Positions 14,392 to 22,199 of a stretch of 64,000 nt of DNA are shown here, one piece after another. Position numbers and translations under genes: made by a program. Source of the stretch: a virus; the IMG/VR virus record IMGVR_UViG_3300033233_000010, positions 1 to 64,000 of that record; one strand, written 5' to 3'. The notes below the pieces were generated by a model. It saw only the letters and a program-made list of their open reading frames with translations, did no database searches and was not told where the DNA came from. Positions within the stretch are counted from its first letter, which is position 1; the number at the start of each line of letters is the position of its first letter.

Positions 14392-15849
14392 ATGCGTGAC
14401 GCCTACAAAGTCGTCAAGCAGATCGTCGAGTCGACCAACCCGAAGCAGGCCATGATTCCGCATCAGCGCTCGTGGGTCCGGTACCGCGAATCGCGGGCTG
14501 TAACCGGCGATGCGGTCTGGGTCTTTGCCGATGGAAGCTCCACCGGTCGCTTTGGGGCGATTGTTATTCACCCGCAGACCGGGGCAACGCGGCATGCTGG
14601 ATCGGCTCCGCCGACCGCTACGCGCAACATCGCAGCGGAGCTGAACGGAGCGCTCTTAGGACTCGAAGCGGCGGCTACGCTCGCCAACGGTCTCCCGGTC
14701 ATAGTAGTCCAAGACTACATCGGCGTCGCGGCGTGGATTGTCGGCGCTTGGCAGATCCGGCACGAGGAGGTGGCGGACAAGGTGCGTGCGCTCAAGGCGC
14801 TCATCGAACGAAACGGGTTCGACCTTCGGTTGATCCATCACGCCGGGCACCAGACCGATGGGAGCGACTTCACCAAATGGAATGCCGCTGCGGATGCGAT
14901 GTGCGCCCGCTCAGTCGGCCAACGCTTCTCGATGCTGACCGTGGTTGAGCGATGGTCTGAGGTGGTCGGAGGGCACTCCAAAGCGTTCTGCAAGTGCTTG
15001 TGTGATTGCGGAAGCGGAAAGGTGGTTCGCGAAGACGCCTTGATGCGCGGATCGACCAAGAGCTGCGGCTGCGCGACGGTCTCATTTCACCATAAGCTCG
15101 CCGATGGGGAGAGCTATCTCAACTTCCTCGTTCACACCTACACGCGAAACGCGGCGCGAGGCAGACATCGCTTCGACCTATCCCGGGATGAATTCAAGAG
15201 GCTCATCGTCGCACCGTGCGCTTACTGCGGCGCAGCGCCGACCAAGTCCATCCACTACAACTCAGACAGTCGATTCGTTCACCATGGCATCGACCGCGTA
15301 GATTCCGCCGGGGACTACGTCGCCGCAAACTGCGCAACGGCCTGTAAGGACTGCAACCGCTTCAAACGCGATCTTTCGCTAGATGCGTTCTTACGCCACG
15401 CCTTACTCGTGGCGGCACACGGTGGGTTGACCCCACTCGTAGCGGTCTCTCGGCACCCGCCCGCCGCGCACTACTACGCAGCTGAACGCCTGTGGTTGGA
15501 GACGCAGCGAAACGCAACTAATCGTAAACTTGCGTTCTCGCTGTCGCTGGACAGCTTTTACGGGTTGGTCACGGCCCCGTGCGCATACTGCCGCCAGTCG
15601 CCAACGACGTGCGGAGCAGTGCTGCGCTCCACCAAGCGGCTCTCTGAGAGCGCTTTCGAGCACCACGGACTCGACAGAGTCGACCCGGCGCGATCCTACG
15701 AACCCGAGAACTGCGTTCCGTGCTGCAAGACGTGCAATTACGGGAAGCACCGACTCTCTGCCGCGGCCTTTGTCGAGCTTGCGCGCGGAATAGCACGAGC
15801 GGGCGCAAGATCGGCATCACCGAGCGATAACCGGAACGACGCAGGGTAG
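14392..15849 (+). CDS. RNase HI fused to a homing-type HNH endonuclease
   Basis: 485 residues from an ATG with AGGAGG six bases upstream. Residues 40-174 are an RNase HI domain with the four acidic residues in order: D47 (FADGSSTG), E83 (AAELNGALLG), D108 (VQDYIGV) and D168 (NAAADAMC). Directly after the last catalytic helix comes the zinc module common in phage homing nucleases (GQRFSMLTVV ... CKCLCDCGSG ... KSCGC, 176-228), then two tandem endonuclease-like zinc modules, each CAYC ... HGxDRVD ... CxxxCxxCN (about 262-340 and 382-465). RNase H removes RNA from RNA/DNA hybrids; the tail probably cuts DNA. A lone RNase H would end near residue 175. Confidence 0.88.
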   Translation: MRDAYKVVKQIVESTNPKQAMIPHQRSWVRYRESRAVTGDAVWVFADGSSTGRFGAIVIHPQTGATRHAGSAPPTATRNIAAELNGALLGLEAAATLANGLPVIVVQDYIGVAAWIVGAWQIRHEEVADKVRALKALIERNGFDLRLIHHAGHQTDGSDFTKWNAAADAMCARSVGQRFSMLTVVERWSEVVGGHSKAFCKCLCDCGSGKVVREDALMRGSTKSCGCATVSFHHKLADGESYLNFLVHTYTRNAARGRHRFDLSRDEFKRLIVAPCAYCGAAPTKSIHYNSDSRFVHHGIDRVDSAGDYVAANCATACKDCNRFKRDLSLDAFLRHALLVAAHGGLTPLVAVSRHPPAAHYYAAERLWLETQRNATNRKLAFSLSLDSFYGLVTAPCAYCRQSPTTCGAVLRSTKRLSESAFEHHGLDRVDPARSYEPENCVPCCKTCNYGKHRLSAAAFVELARGIARAGARSASPSDNRNDAG

Positions 15850-15870
15850 AAGGATGCGCAGGAGACCCAG

Positions 15871-16422
15871 ATGAAGCTCGACATGACTGGGCCGTGTTCG
15901 TCGTGCCCCTTCCGTTCCGACAAGCTGTTCTTCCTCGGGCCAGAGCGGGCGCGCGAGATCGCCGATGCGCTCCTCGCCGACAAGACCTTCGCGTGCCACA
16001 AGACGGTCCAGTACGACCGGCAGGAGCGCGAGGATGGCGAGCCGGAAGACGACCGAGTTGACCGCAGCAATCCGTGTCTCGTCGACCTCGACAAGCTGTG
16101 GGGCCGTGACGCTCGAACGGCGCCGCCCGACCCGAAGGAGCAGCACTGCGCCGGGGCCATGATCATCCTCGAAAAACTCGACCGCCCGAACCAGTGGATG
16201 CGGATCGGCGAGCGGCTCGGGATGTACGATCGCCGGAAGCTCGACATGAAAGCCCCCGTCTTCGACGACTTCGACGGATTCGTCGAGTCGATGGAGGCGC
16301 TCGAAGGTAGAGGGTCAGCATGCCGTCGGAGAGCCACTGCCCGCGCTGCGGAGAAGGTTACGAGCAGGGCTACTGCCCGACGCCGGACTGCGACCGGGAA
16401 AGGGCGGAAGAGGTCGAGGTGA
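15871..16422 (+). CDS. Cys/His-rich protein of the phage 'CPFR' type (DUF6283-like)
   Basis: 183 residues; a GGGTAGAAG element overlaps the upstream stop and GGAGA precedes the ATG. The N-terminal pattern CSSCPFRSD, ACHKT and HCAGAM matches a phage family with conserved CxxCPxR, CH and CAG motifs, thought to bind a metal or iron-sulfur cluster. The last ~35 residues, Arg/Ala-rich, overlap the next gene in another frame and are probably not conserved. Confidence 0.7.
   Translation: MKLDMTGPCSSCPFRSDKLFFLGPERAREIADALLADKTFACHKTVQYDRQEREDGEPEDDRVDRSNPCLVDLDKLWGRDARTAPPDPKEQHCAGAMIILEKLDRPNQWMRIGERLGMYDRRKLDMKAPVFDDFDGFVESMEALEGRGSACRRRATARAAEKVTSRATARRRTATGKGRKRSR
16306..16313 (+). promoter_or_regulatory. 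GGTAGAGG element before 16320
   Basis: A variant of the GGGTAGAAC element ending 6 bases before the ATG at 16320, inside the 3' part of the upstream gene. Confidence 0.35.
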
Positions 16423-16853
16423 GCCGGGAGACGATCTTCACGCTCGACCCCTCGAATCACGACGACGTGATGCGGTATACCCGCGACACGTCGGAGCCGT
16501 TCTTTGTGAACGGCTTACGCTGCGAACCGGGCGAGGAGTTCGTGCCGCATTTCGGTGATAAAGTGGCCGTCGTGATCGCCAACGTCGTTGACGAGATCGC
16601 CAAGCTCGACGAGCCGGCGCAGGCCACCGCGCCCCCAGAGCCCTTCGTTGTTGTTCCCTGCGTGAGCCCGAGACACCGTCGGATCAACGACATCCTCATC
16701 GTCGACCCGGCGTGCGGGACATGCCTCGGTCTCGGGATCGTCCGGGTCATGCGAGAGCACATCCCCGTCGTGCATCGCCGTGGCTCGGACTGGGTCCGCG
16801 GTGACGATGCCGTCTCCAGGCTCGCAGACCTCGACGGCCCACCGACTTCGTAA
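16320..16853 (+). CDS. Zinc-ribbon protein with two VVDEIAKL-type motifs
   Basis: 177 residues. N-terminal zinc ribbon (CPRCGEGYEQGYCPTPDC), then a beta-rich domain (FFVNGLRCEPGEEFVPHFGD) ending in NVVDEIAKLDEP; a second cysteine motif CGTCLGLG and a C-terminal DAVSRLADLDGPP. The duplicated layout of domain plus recurrent peptide suggests two repeats. It overlaps the previous gene by about 100 bases in a different frame. Confidence 0.75.
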   Translation: MPSESHCPRCGEGYEQGYCPTPDCDRERAEEVEVSRETIFTLDPSNHDDVMRYTRDTSEPFFVNGLRCEPGEEFVPHFGDKVAVVIANVVDEIAKLDEPAQATAPPEPFVVVPCVSPRHRRINDILIVDPACGTCLGLGIVRVMREHIPVVHRRGSDWVRGDDAVSRLADLDGPPTS

Positions 16854-16926
16854 GGACTGCAACTCCTGTCCGTTCTGGTGTTGGAGTCGTGAAGCACCAG
16901 GGTAGGACGAGAGGCAGGAGAAGACG

Positions 16927-17217
16927 ATGCGCGAGCCCGATTGGAAGCTCAGGTTGGAGTTCATCGGCGAGAACGCTGACAATCTGTCAGGCAGGTCGGC
17001 AAAGTTTTGGCAGGCCGAAACTTACGGACGCGAGTTCGTCCGTAGGTGGGGGAAGATCGGCGCCGGGGGCCAGACCATGCGCGAGTCCTTCGGCTCGTCC
17101 TACGAGGCGAAGTCAGCCGCGCTCAGGATGGTCGAGGAGAAGCGCAAGAAGGGCTACGTCAAGGAGGTCGACATCATCTCCCTGATCGGGTCGCTCGTGA
17201 AGGACGAGGTGGCGTAG
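16927..17217 (+). CDS. Stand-alone WGR domain protein
   Basis: 96 residues, SD GCAGGAGAAG upstream. The sequence KFWQAETYGREFVRRWGKIG followed by GGQTMRESF and a helix (YEAKSAALRMVEEKRKKGY) is a complete WGR domain, known from PARP1-type proteins and some bacterial DNA-binding proteins, where it contacts DNA or RNA ends. Here nothing else is attached. It heads a run of small coupled genes to 18991. Role in the phage unknown. Confidence 0.88.
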   Translation: MREPDWKLRLEFIGENADNLSGRSAKFWQAETYGREFVRRWGKIGAGGQTMRESFGSSYEAKSAALRMVEEKRKKGYVKEVDIISLIGSLVKDEVA

Positions 17218-17219
17218 TC

Positions 17220-17555
17220 ATGCGCGTCATCTGGGAATACAAGCGCGTCGGTGGCCTCACCGAACACACGATCGAAGCCGCGCTTCGGACGTACGGTGAG
17301 GAGGGGTGGGAGCTTGCGGCGTTCGAGCCGGTGCCCCACTACCGCGACCGACCGTCCATGGCTGTCTTCAAGCGCTCTCGCGTCACTCACGACCGACCGC
17401 CTGAGACCGAGGTCACGAAGCTGCTCGGAGAGGTCTCGAAGCTCGCCAGCTTCCTCGCCAAGCGTAACCTCGACGGCAACGAGGAGTACGCGATCGAGGA
17501 AGCCAAGAAGCTCGGGAAGCTCGTGCTGGAGCTGATCGGAGAGAGTGGCCTGTGA
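17220..17555 (+). CDS. DUF4177-like small protein
   Basis: 111 residues. WEYKRVGG ... ALRTYGEEGWELAAFEPV ... MAVFKRS follows the DUF4177 pattern (YKV..., L...G.EGWEL...). A C-terminal helical extension (TKLLGEVSKLASFLAKRN) may be a coiled coil. Function of the family is unknown. Confidence 0.7.
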   Translation: MRVIWEYKRVGGLTEHTIEAALRTYGEEGWELAAFEPVPHYRDRPSMAVFKRSRVTHDRPPETEVTKLLGEVSKLASFLAKRNLDGNEEYAIEEAKKLGKLVLELIGESGL

Positions 17556-17971
17556 AACCGGATCACCCTATGGCGAAGCTCCTCGCCGACCTCAAGGCGG
17601 CGATGGCCGACTCGAAGGCGATCCCCTTCGGCCCCACGGGACACGTCGGGCCGGTGCTCTCCGGGCGGGAGCACCGCACGGACGAGGCGACGCTCCAGAG
17701 GTTCACCGAGATCGTCGAGTGGCTCGCCCAGATGACGTTCGGGCAGAGCGACTGCGACATGCCTTGGGCCGAGGTCCACATCGTCGACCGCACTCGGAAC
17801 GAGAGCCTGCCGTTCACGCCGCTGCCCTACAGCCACAAGACCGAGACGGAGGACGACCACTGGCGGACCGTTCAGCTCGCGCAGATGAACCTCGCCATCG
17901 CGGCGGGCAGGCTGGACACGGCCATGAGGATCTACCAGGACGTGCGGGAGCGCGCGAAGCGGCCCGCATGA
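17552..17971 (+). CDS. Unknown 139-residue protein
   Basis: GTG overlaps the preceding stop. Helical beginning (MAKLLADLKAAMADSKAIP), a middle with HIVDRTRNESLPF, and a C-terminal helix (AIAAGRLDTAMRIYQDVRERAK). No family recognised; coupled to both neighbours. Confidence 0.75.
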   Translation: MKPDHPMAKLLADLKAAMADSKAIPFGPTGHVGPVLSGREHRTDEATLQRFTEIVEWLAQMTFGQSDCDMPWAEVHIVDRTRNESLPFTPLPYSHKTETEDDHWRTVQLAQMNLAIAAGRLDTAMRIYQDVRERAKRPA

Positions 17972-18150
17972 GCCACACCGAGGAGCACGAGAACGAGTGG
18001 GCCTTTCTCGAAAGGCTCGTCCCGTTCCAGGCGGCGCTGGACAACTTGGCCCCGAAGTGCGCGCCCGACATCGCCGAGGCTCTCCGCTCCGGTGACGCTC
18101 TCGCGCTCTACCTCCGAAAGATCGCTGAGCACGAAGGGAGAACGCCGTGA
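17968..18150 (+). CDS. Unknown 60-residue protein
   Basis: ATGA overlap with the previous gene and GTGA overlap with the next. All-helical, acidic start (SHTEEHENEWAFLERLVPF). Function unknown. Confidence 0.65.
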   Translation: MSHTEEHENEWAFLERLVPFQAALDNLAPKCAPDIAEALRSGDALALYLRKIAEHEGRTP

Positions 18151-18359
18151 GCTACCCGGACGATCCCACGCTCGCGTTCAGGAACATCCTCATCGAGTCG
18201 TGTGCCGGCATGGCCGTGGCGATCGGCGTGGCGTTCGTCGCCCTCTTCTACTTCCGGCTGTCGCCCGGTGGCGCGGCTGTTCCGACCGCCATCGTCGCAG
18301 TAGCCGTCATGAATGCGGCACACGACCGACTCAAGGGGAATCGAAAGGACCGGACATGA
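18147..18359 (+). CDS. Small membrane protein, two helices
   Basis: 70 residues. Two hydrophobic segments (AGMAVAIGVAFVALFYF and AAVPTAIVAVAVMNAA) separated by a short turn; cytoplasmic-looking basic tail. Coupled to the HD hydrolase downstream. Confidence 0.7.
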   Translation: MSYPDDPTLAFRNILIESCAGMAVAIGVAFVALFYFRLSPGGAAVPTAIVAVAVMNAAHDRLKGNRKDRT

Positions 18360-18991
18360 TCGAGTTCGACGAGCTGACGGAGCGACTCCTCAACGGCAGC
18401 GACAGCGTGATCGACAAAGCGATCACGCTCGCGACCGTGGCCCACGAGGGGCAGGTCCGCAAGTACACCAACGAGCCCTACATCGAGCACCCCAAGCGCG
18501 TCTCGTGGCGCGTGTCGATGGTGCCCGGCGCTTCGGCTGAGATGATCGCCGCGGCAGTCCTCCACGACACGCTGGAGGACACCGATCTCTCGCCCGAGCA
18601 GATCGAGCGCTACTGCGGCCCGGTCGTGCTCCGCTACGTTGACGGTTGCACCGACAAGTTCGGCCCCGAGGACCACCCCGGGAACCGGAAGGTCAGGAAG
18701 CAGCTCGAAGCGGAGCGGCTCGGGAAGGAGCCGCGCGAGGTCCAGGTGATCAAGCTCGCCGACATCTTCGACAACCTCGTCGGCACCGACCCCAACGACT
18801 CGTTCTCAGAGGTCTTCCTGCGGGAGAAGGTCGCGCTCATGGCGCTCATGGCGCTGATCAGCGGCGCCGATGCGTTGCTCAAGGCCGAGGTCGACGCGGC
18901 TGGCGAGAAGCTCCGCATCGCGTTCGACGCCGCCGCGGCGGTGAAGCTCGCAGCCAAGGCGGCGGCCAGGGCCGCCAAGGGCCCTCAGTGA
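18356..18991 (+). CDS. HD-domain hydrolase of the SpoT/MESH1 type
   Basis: 211 residues; ATGA overlap upstream. The HD metal-binding set is present: H30 (VAHEGQ), H45 (YIEHPKRV), H70-D71 (VLHDTLEDT) and D136 with N140 (KLADIFDNL). This is the pattern of small (p)ppGpp hydrolases, which remove the 3'-pyrophosphate of ppGpp or act on NADPH in MESH1. The lack of a synthetase domain suggests removal of host alarmone or nucleotide clean-up. The C-terminal third is an Ala-rich helix not usual in the family. Confidence 0.88.
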   Translation: MIEFDELTERLLNGSDSVIDKAITLATVAHEGQVRKYTNEPYIEHPKRVSWRVSMVPGASAEMIAAAVLHDTLEDTDLSPEQIERYCGPVVLRYVDGCTDKFGPEDHPGNRKVRKQLEAERLGKEPREVQVIKLADIFDNLVGTDPNDSFSEVFLREKVALMALMALISGADALLKAEVDAAGEKLRIAFDAAAAVKLAAKAAARAAKGPQ

Positions 18992-19164
18992 GCGAGTTCG
19001 GCGTCAACGGCAAGAAGATCGACATGACCTCCTTCCCGGCGTTCGAGAAGGTGGTGACGCACGCGAAGGACTGTCCGACCTGCAAGACAGGCGACGCTAC
19101 GTGCGCCGATGGCGAGAAGCTCTGGGCCGATTACCAGGCGGTCGACAAGAAGGGGAGGGCGTAG
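18988..19164 (+). CDS. Small cysteine-containing protein (58 aa)
   Basis: GTGA overlap with the HD gene. Contains AKDCPTCKTGDATCADG, a CxxC plus further cysteine, probably a zinc site. Function unknown. Confidence 0.6.
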   Translation: MSEFGVNGKKIDMTSFPAFEKVVTHAKDCPTCKTGDATCADGEKLWADYQAVDKKGRA

Positions 19165-19166
19165 TC

Positions 19167-19619
19167 GTGGGCAAGATGAACAAAAAGCTCGGGCACCGTG
19201 TCGGCCACAAGGAGCCCAAGAAGCTCGACGCGCAGGTCACGATCACCCGGCAGACGAACGCCAAGGGCGAGAGCTGCGTCGGGCTCCGCATCGAGGAAGT
19301 GCTCTCGGGGTGCCTCGTCGCCGACGTGACCATGTCGATGGAGCGATTCGCCGAGGCGATCTTCGCGATGGGCAACCAGCCGGCGAAGCTCGTGTTCTTC
19401 GAGGGCGCGGTCGATCGGCTCGGGAAGAAGGGCGAGTCGAAGACGGCCCGGGTGCCGTGCAAGAACGGCCAGCTCCCATCGCCGAAGGATCTCAAGGCGC
19501 TGGAGGTCGACGGCTGGATAGTCAGCGAGGACGCGGAGTACAACCAGCACCGTTTCTCGTCGGAGAAGGGCGTGGGCTCCTACCAAGTCACGCTTCATCG
19601 GTGGGTAGAACAGTGGTAA
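19167..19619 (+). CDS. Unknown 150-residue protein
   Basis: GTG 2 bases after the preceding stop. Mixed alpha/beta: LDAQVTITRQTNAKGE, GLRIEEVLSGCLVADV, SMERFAEAIFAMGNQPAK, ending VTLHRWVEQW. No family recognised. A GGGTAGAAC element for the next gene lies within its last codons. Confidence 0.75.
   Translation: MGKMNKKLGHRVGHKEPKKLDAQVTITRQTNAKGESCVGLRIEEVLSGCLVADVTMSMERFAEAIFAMGNQPAKLVFFEGAVDRLGKKGESKTARVPCKNGQLPSPKDLKALEVDGWIVSEDAEYNQHRFSSEKGVGSYQVTLHRWVEQW
19603..19611 (+). promoter_or_regulatory. GGGTAGAAC element before 19630
   Basis: Plus-strand GGGTAGAAC in the 3' end of the upstream gene, 18 bases before the ATG at 19630. Confidence 0.4.
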
Positions 19620-19629
19620 GGGGGCGTCG

Positions 19630-19977
19630 ATGATCCGCAACGAGCCGACGAACAAGGAGACGACGAAGACGACCTACATCATCGTCCTCTACAAGCAGAT
19701 GAGCTGTGGGCTCGAAGCCTACGGGCTCAGCAGGAGCACGTTCGGAAGGCAGAGGCGTGTGAAGTGGGAGACCTACGCCGGTATGCCGGGACACGAGTTC
19801 GACACGCTCGCCGAGGCGAGGAAGGTCTTCGCCAGGCTCGACCACGTAAGGAAGGGCCGTCGCGCCGCGATCATGGAGCACGTCAAGCTCGCGAGGGAGA
19901 CGTTCGCGGTCGCCCACTCGCGCGGTGATGTGGTCGAGCGGATCGCAACGCTCGCCGTAGGGGCCAACCAAGCATGA
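19630..19977 (+). CDS. Unknown 115-residue protein with VVERIATL motif
   Basis: Starts MIRNEPTNKETTKTTYIIVL; helix-rich C-terminal half (EARKVFARLDHVRKGRR) and end DVVERIATLAVGANQA, a member of the recurrent peptide set. Function unknown. Confidence 0.7.
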   Translation: MIRNEPTNKETTKTTYIIVLYKQMSCGLEAYGLSRSTFGRQRRVKWETYAGMPGHEFDTLAEARKVFARLDHVRKGRRAAIMEHVKLARETFAVAHSRGDVVERIATLAVGANQA

Positions 19978-20354
19978 GCGGTCTGAAACCCAACCGGTGC
20001 GGCGTCTGTGGCTCGACGGGATGGGTCGCACGACCGGTCAGCGGCGGTATGAGCATGGGGCCGTGTACTTGCAAGGGCGGCCAGGCGTTCAAGCCCGAGG
20101 ACTTCGCGTGGTTCATGCACGCCGGAGTAGCGAACGCCCCAGATGGGCTTGGGCGCCTCATCCTCGGAGTCCTCAAGGACGGTCGACAGGTGCTCGGCCA
20201 GGCGTTCTCTCCTGTGGAGCTGCTCGCCGCTGTTCGGACGGGCTCGGGGAAGGCCCCGTCGGACATCCTGCTCTACTGCATGCTCTCGGAGCTGAACCGC
20301 CTCAACCTGCGCGTGGGCGAGCTGGAGAAGAAGCTCGCCGAGGGGAAGCCGTGA
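19974..20354 (+). CDS. Zinc-ribbon protein (126 aa)
   Basis: ATGA overlap. N-terminal CGVCGSTGWV ... GPCTCKGG forms a DnaJ-like or rubredoxin-like zinc ribbon; then a helical domain ending in a leucine-rich coiled coil (LSELNRLNLRVGELEKKL). Function unknown. Confidence 0.75.
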   Translation: MSGLKPNRCGVCGSTGWVARPVSGGMSMGPCTCKGGQAFKPEDFAWFMHAGVANAPDGLGRLILGVLKDGRQVLGQAFSPVELLAAVRTGSGKAPSDILLYCMLSELNRLNLRVGELEKKLAEGKP

Positions 20355-20605
20355 TCTACGAGTCGGCGGCTGGCTCGCGCGTAACCGTCGCGCCCGGCAA
20401 GGGCACCGAAATTCTTCTCGATTGGTTCGAGGAGGAGGTCTGTATCGAGGCCGACCCCCGATTCGAGCCGGATGCGCAAGAACCATGCATCGTCGCAACA
20501 TGCGGCGAAGAGTGTTGCGTCGATCAGCGTGGTGACCCCTACGTATGGGTGATCCCCGTCAAGCCGCTGGTGATCGAGGGGCTAGGTGCGCTCGATGAGA
20601 GCTGA
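20351..20605 (+). CDS. Unknown 84-residue protein
   Basis: GTGA overlap. Beta-rich; cysteine cluster ATCGEECCVDQ; ends LVIEGLGALDES, a divergent form of the recurrent peptide. Function unknown. Confidence 0.65.
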   Translation: MIYESAAGSRVTVAPGKGTEILLDWFEEEVCIEADPRFEPDAQEPCIVATCGEECCVDQRGDPYVWVIPVKPLVIEGLGALDES

Positions 20606-21026
20606 GAAGATCGTGAGCGTCAAGAACGACATCGTCACCAAGCTCGGTTGGCTCGGCGTCTCCGAGGAGGAGCTTCGTCGTCGACTCGTGGCGCAGTTCT
20701 CCTTCAAGGAGAGCGACTGGACGCATCTGCGCTACGGTCGCGCCGATCCGAAGACGAAGCACTACGACGACTACAAGAAGCCGGACCGCGAGGATCTTGC
20801 GACAAAAGTCCACGCCGAGATCGTCCGCATCGGCGCCGCTCGGAAACGACCGAAGATTCTCGTGGGAGCTGTCGTCAAGCGCATCTACGCGACCTACCCG
20901 GCGACGGACGCGTTCAAGAAGATGATGGAGAAGCGGAAGGACGCCGAGGAGGAAGCGCGGCTGGCGCGCAAGTTCCCCGACAACGCTCACGACATCTCGC
21001 GGCATGGCCGGAAGGGTAACCTGTGA
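20595..21026 (+). CDS. Unknown 143-residue basic protein
   Basis: ATG inside the end of the previous gene; a GTG at 20586 is an alternative start. MRAEKIVSVKNDIVTKLGWLG then lysine-rich helices (KKMMEKRKDAEEEARLARK). Could bind nucleic acid; no family recognised. Confidence 0.7.
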   Translation: MRAEKIVSVKNDIVTKLGWLGVSEEELRRRLVAQFSFKESDWTHLRYGRADPKTKHYDDYKKPDREDLATKVHAEIVRIGAARKRPKILVGAVVKRIYATYPATDAFKKMMEKRKDAEEEARLARKFPDNAHDISRHGRKGNL

Positions 21027-21346
21027 CGATCGAGGAGGCGTGCGCGGCGTCGAGCACCGGCATCGCCCACGGCTACGACTCGGACGGCGTCTACCAGTTC
21101 GCCGCGCAGGGGCCGTCGCTCGCCCCGTGGCCGCCGAACCACCGCCAGCCGAAGCACGTCGTCGTGTGGCCCGCGCTGTTGAAGCCCGGACGGCGTCCGA
21201 TCGTCGACGGGTGGACCCCGCACCTCCACCGCAAGCTCTTCCGAGTCATCAAGCCGGAGGTCCGGGCGAAGCTCGACGCACTCGACTGGAGGCCGGCGCA
21301 CCCCGTCGACATCGTCACGGCGCTGGCGAGGGGCAAGCGACGGTGA
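21023..21346 (+). CDS. Unknown 107-residue protein
   Basis: GTGA overlap. Contains GYDSDGVYQFAAQGPS and a basic C-terminal helix (KPEVRAKLDALDW ... ARGKRR). Function unknown. Confidence 0.65.
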   Translation: MTIEEACAASSTGIAHGYDSDGVYQFAAQGPSLAPWPPNHRQPKHVVVWPALLKPGRRPIVDGWTPHLHRKLFRVIKPEVRAKLDALDWRPAHPVDIVTALARGKRR

Positions 21347-21582
21347 CCTACGAGACGGGCGACCGAGTCGAGGGGCTCGACTGGAGTCACAGGGCCAAGT
21401 GGAACGACCGCATCAAGCTACGCGGAACGATCACCGAGGTAGTCTGGTTGTTGCCTGCGTTAGCCGGTGAGGTCCGCTACCGCGTCCTGTGGGACGGCGC
21501 CGGTGTTCCGACAACTCGGGACTTCGACTCGATCCGCCTTCTCGACGCGGTAGAGCGGCTCGCGGAGCTTGGCGATGTTTGA
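21343..21582 (+). CDS. SH3/KOW-like paralogue 1 of array
   Basis: 79 residues. YETGDRVEGLDWSHR, LRGTITEVV, YRVLWDGAG and C-terminal DAVERLAELGDV define the array's pattern: GDRV, RGTI, VxWDD, then the recurrent peptide. Predicted small beta-barrel with a C-terminal helix. First of six adjacent genes of this kind. Confidence 0.75.
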   Translation: MTYETGDRVEGLDWSHRAKWNDRIKLRGTITEVVWLLPALAGEVRYRVLWDGAGVPTTRDFDSIRLLDAVERLAELGDV

Positions 21583-21816
21583 GCCCGGCGATCGCGTCGT
21601 CTTCCCGAGCCGGTGGACGGGCGAGGAGCGCCCGAGGAGTTGGCTCGAATCGGCCAAAGAGGAACCATCGTTAAGGTCGGTCTCGACCCGATCTTCGGCA
21701 ACAAGTTCCACGTCAAGTGGGACGACCCGGTGCTCGTCAGCTTTCCGAGCGACGTGCCCGAGTGGGGCCTTGAGCAGATGCCGGTGGTAGAACGACTGGC
21801 GGAGCTTGACGAGTGA
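21575..21816 (+). pseudogene. SH3/KOW-like paralogue 2, split by a -1 frame change
   Basis: The ATG at 21575 gives MFEPGDRVVFPSRWTGEER, clearly the family N terminus. The rest of the family pattern (ARIGQRGTIVKV, FHVKWDDP, PVVERLAELDE, stop at 21816) is in the -1 frame; the first frame runs on as junk to 21790. A GTG at 21613 could start a shortened 67-residue product in the second frame. No canonical slippery heptamer is visible, so mutation or sequence error is more likely than programmed frameshifting. Confidence 0.6.
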
Positions 21817-22199
21817 CCGCGCCCAAGAAGATCCCGCCCGTTCCGCCGTCGACCACTCCCGGCATCGTCGTCACCGGGTCGAAGCAGTTCAGCAAAGCGT
21901 TCACCGCGCCCGAGATCAAGCCGCCAGTCTTCCACGTCGGCGATCGAGTCCGCGAACGCCAGTGCTGGGCCTACAGCCACAACTACGACATGCCCGAGCG
22001 GTGGCCGGAAGATTCGACGCGCCGCGGCGAGGTGGTCAACGTCGGCAAGACCTACGTGATGAAGCCCGTGCGCCTCATCGACGCAATCTGGGTTCTGTGG
22101 GACGGCGACGACGAGCCGGAGCGGGAGACCGACCTCGGCAACATCGTGGTCCTCAGTCCGATCGACGAGATCGCGAGGCTCGCCGATGAGGATCGGTGA
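21813..22199 (+). CDS. SH3/KOW-like paralogue 3 with N-terminal extension
   Basis: 128 residues; GTGA overlap. A Pro-rich N-terminal tail of about 40 residues precedes FHVGDRVRERQCWAYSHNY, RRGEVVNVGK, IWVLWDGDD and SPIDEIARLADEDR. Same order of motifs as its neighbours. Function unknown. Confidence 0.75.
   Translation: MTAPKKIPPVPPSTTPGIVVTGSKQFSKAFTAPEIKPPVFHVGDRVRERQCWAYSHNYDMPERWPEDSTRRGEVVNVGKTYVMKPVRLIDAIWVLWDGDDEPERETDLGNIVVLSPIDEIARLADEDR

Noticed and set aside
21785-21793. GGTAGAAC inside array member 2
   Set aside because: It encodes the VVERLAEL peptide in frame; similarity to the promoter element is coincidental.
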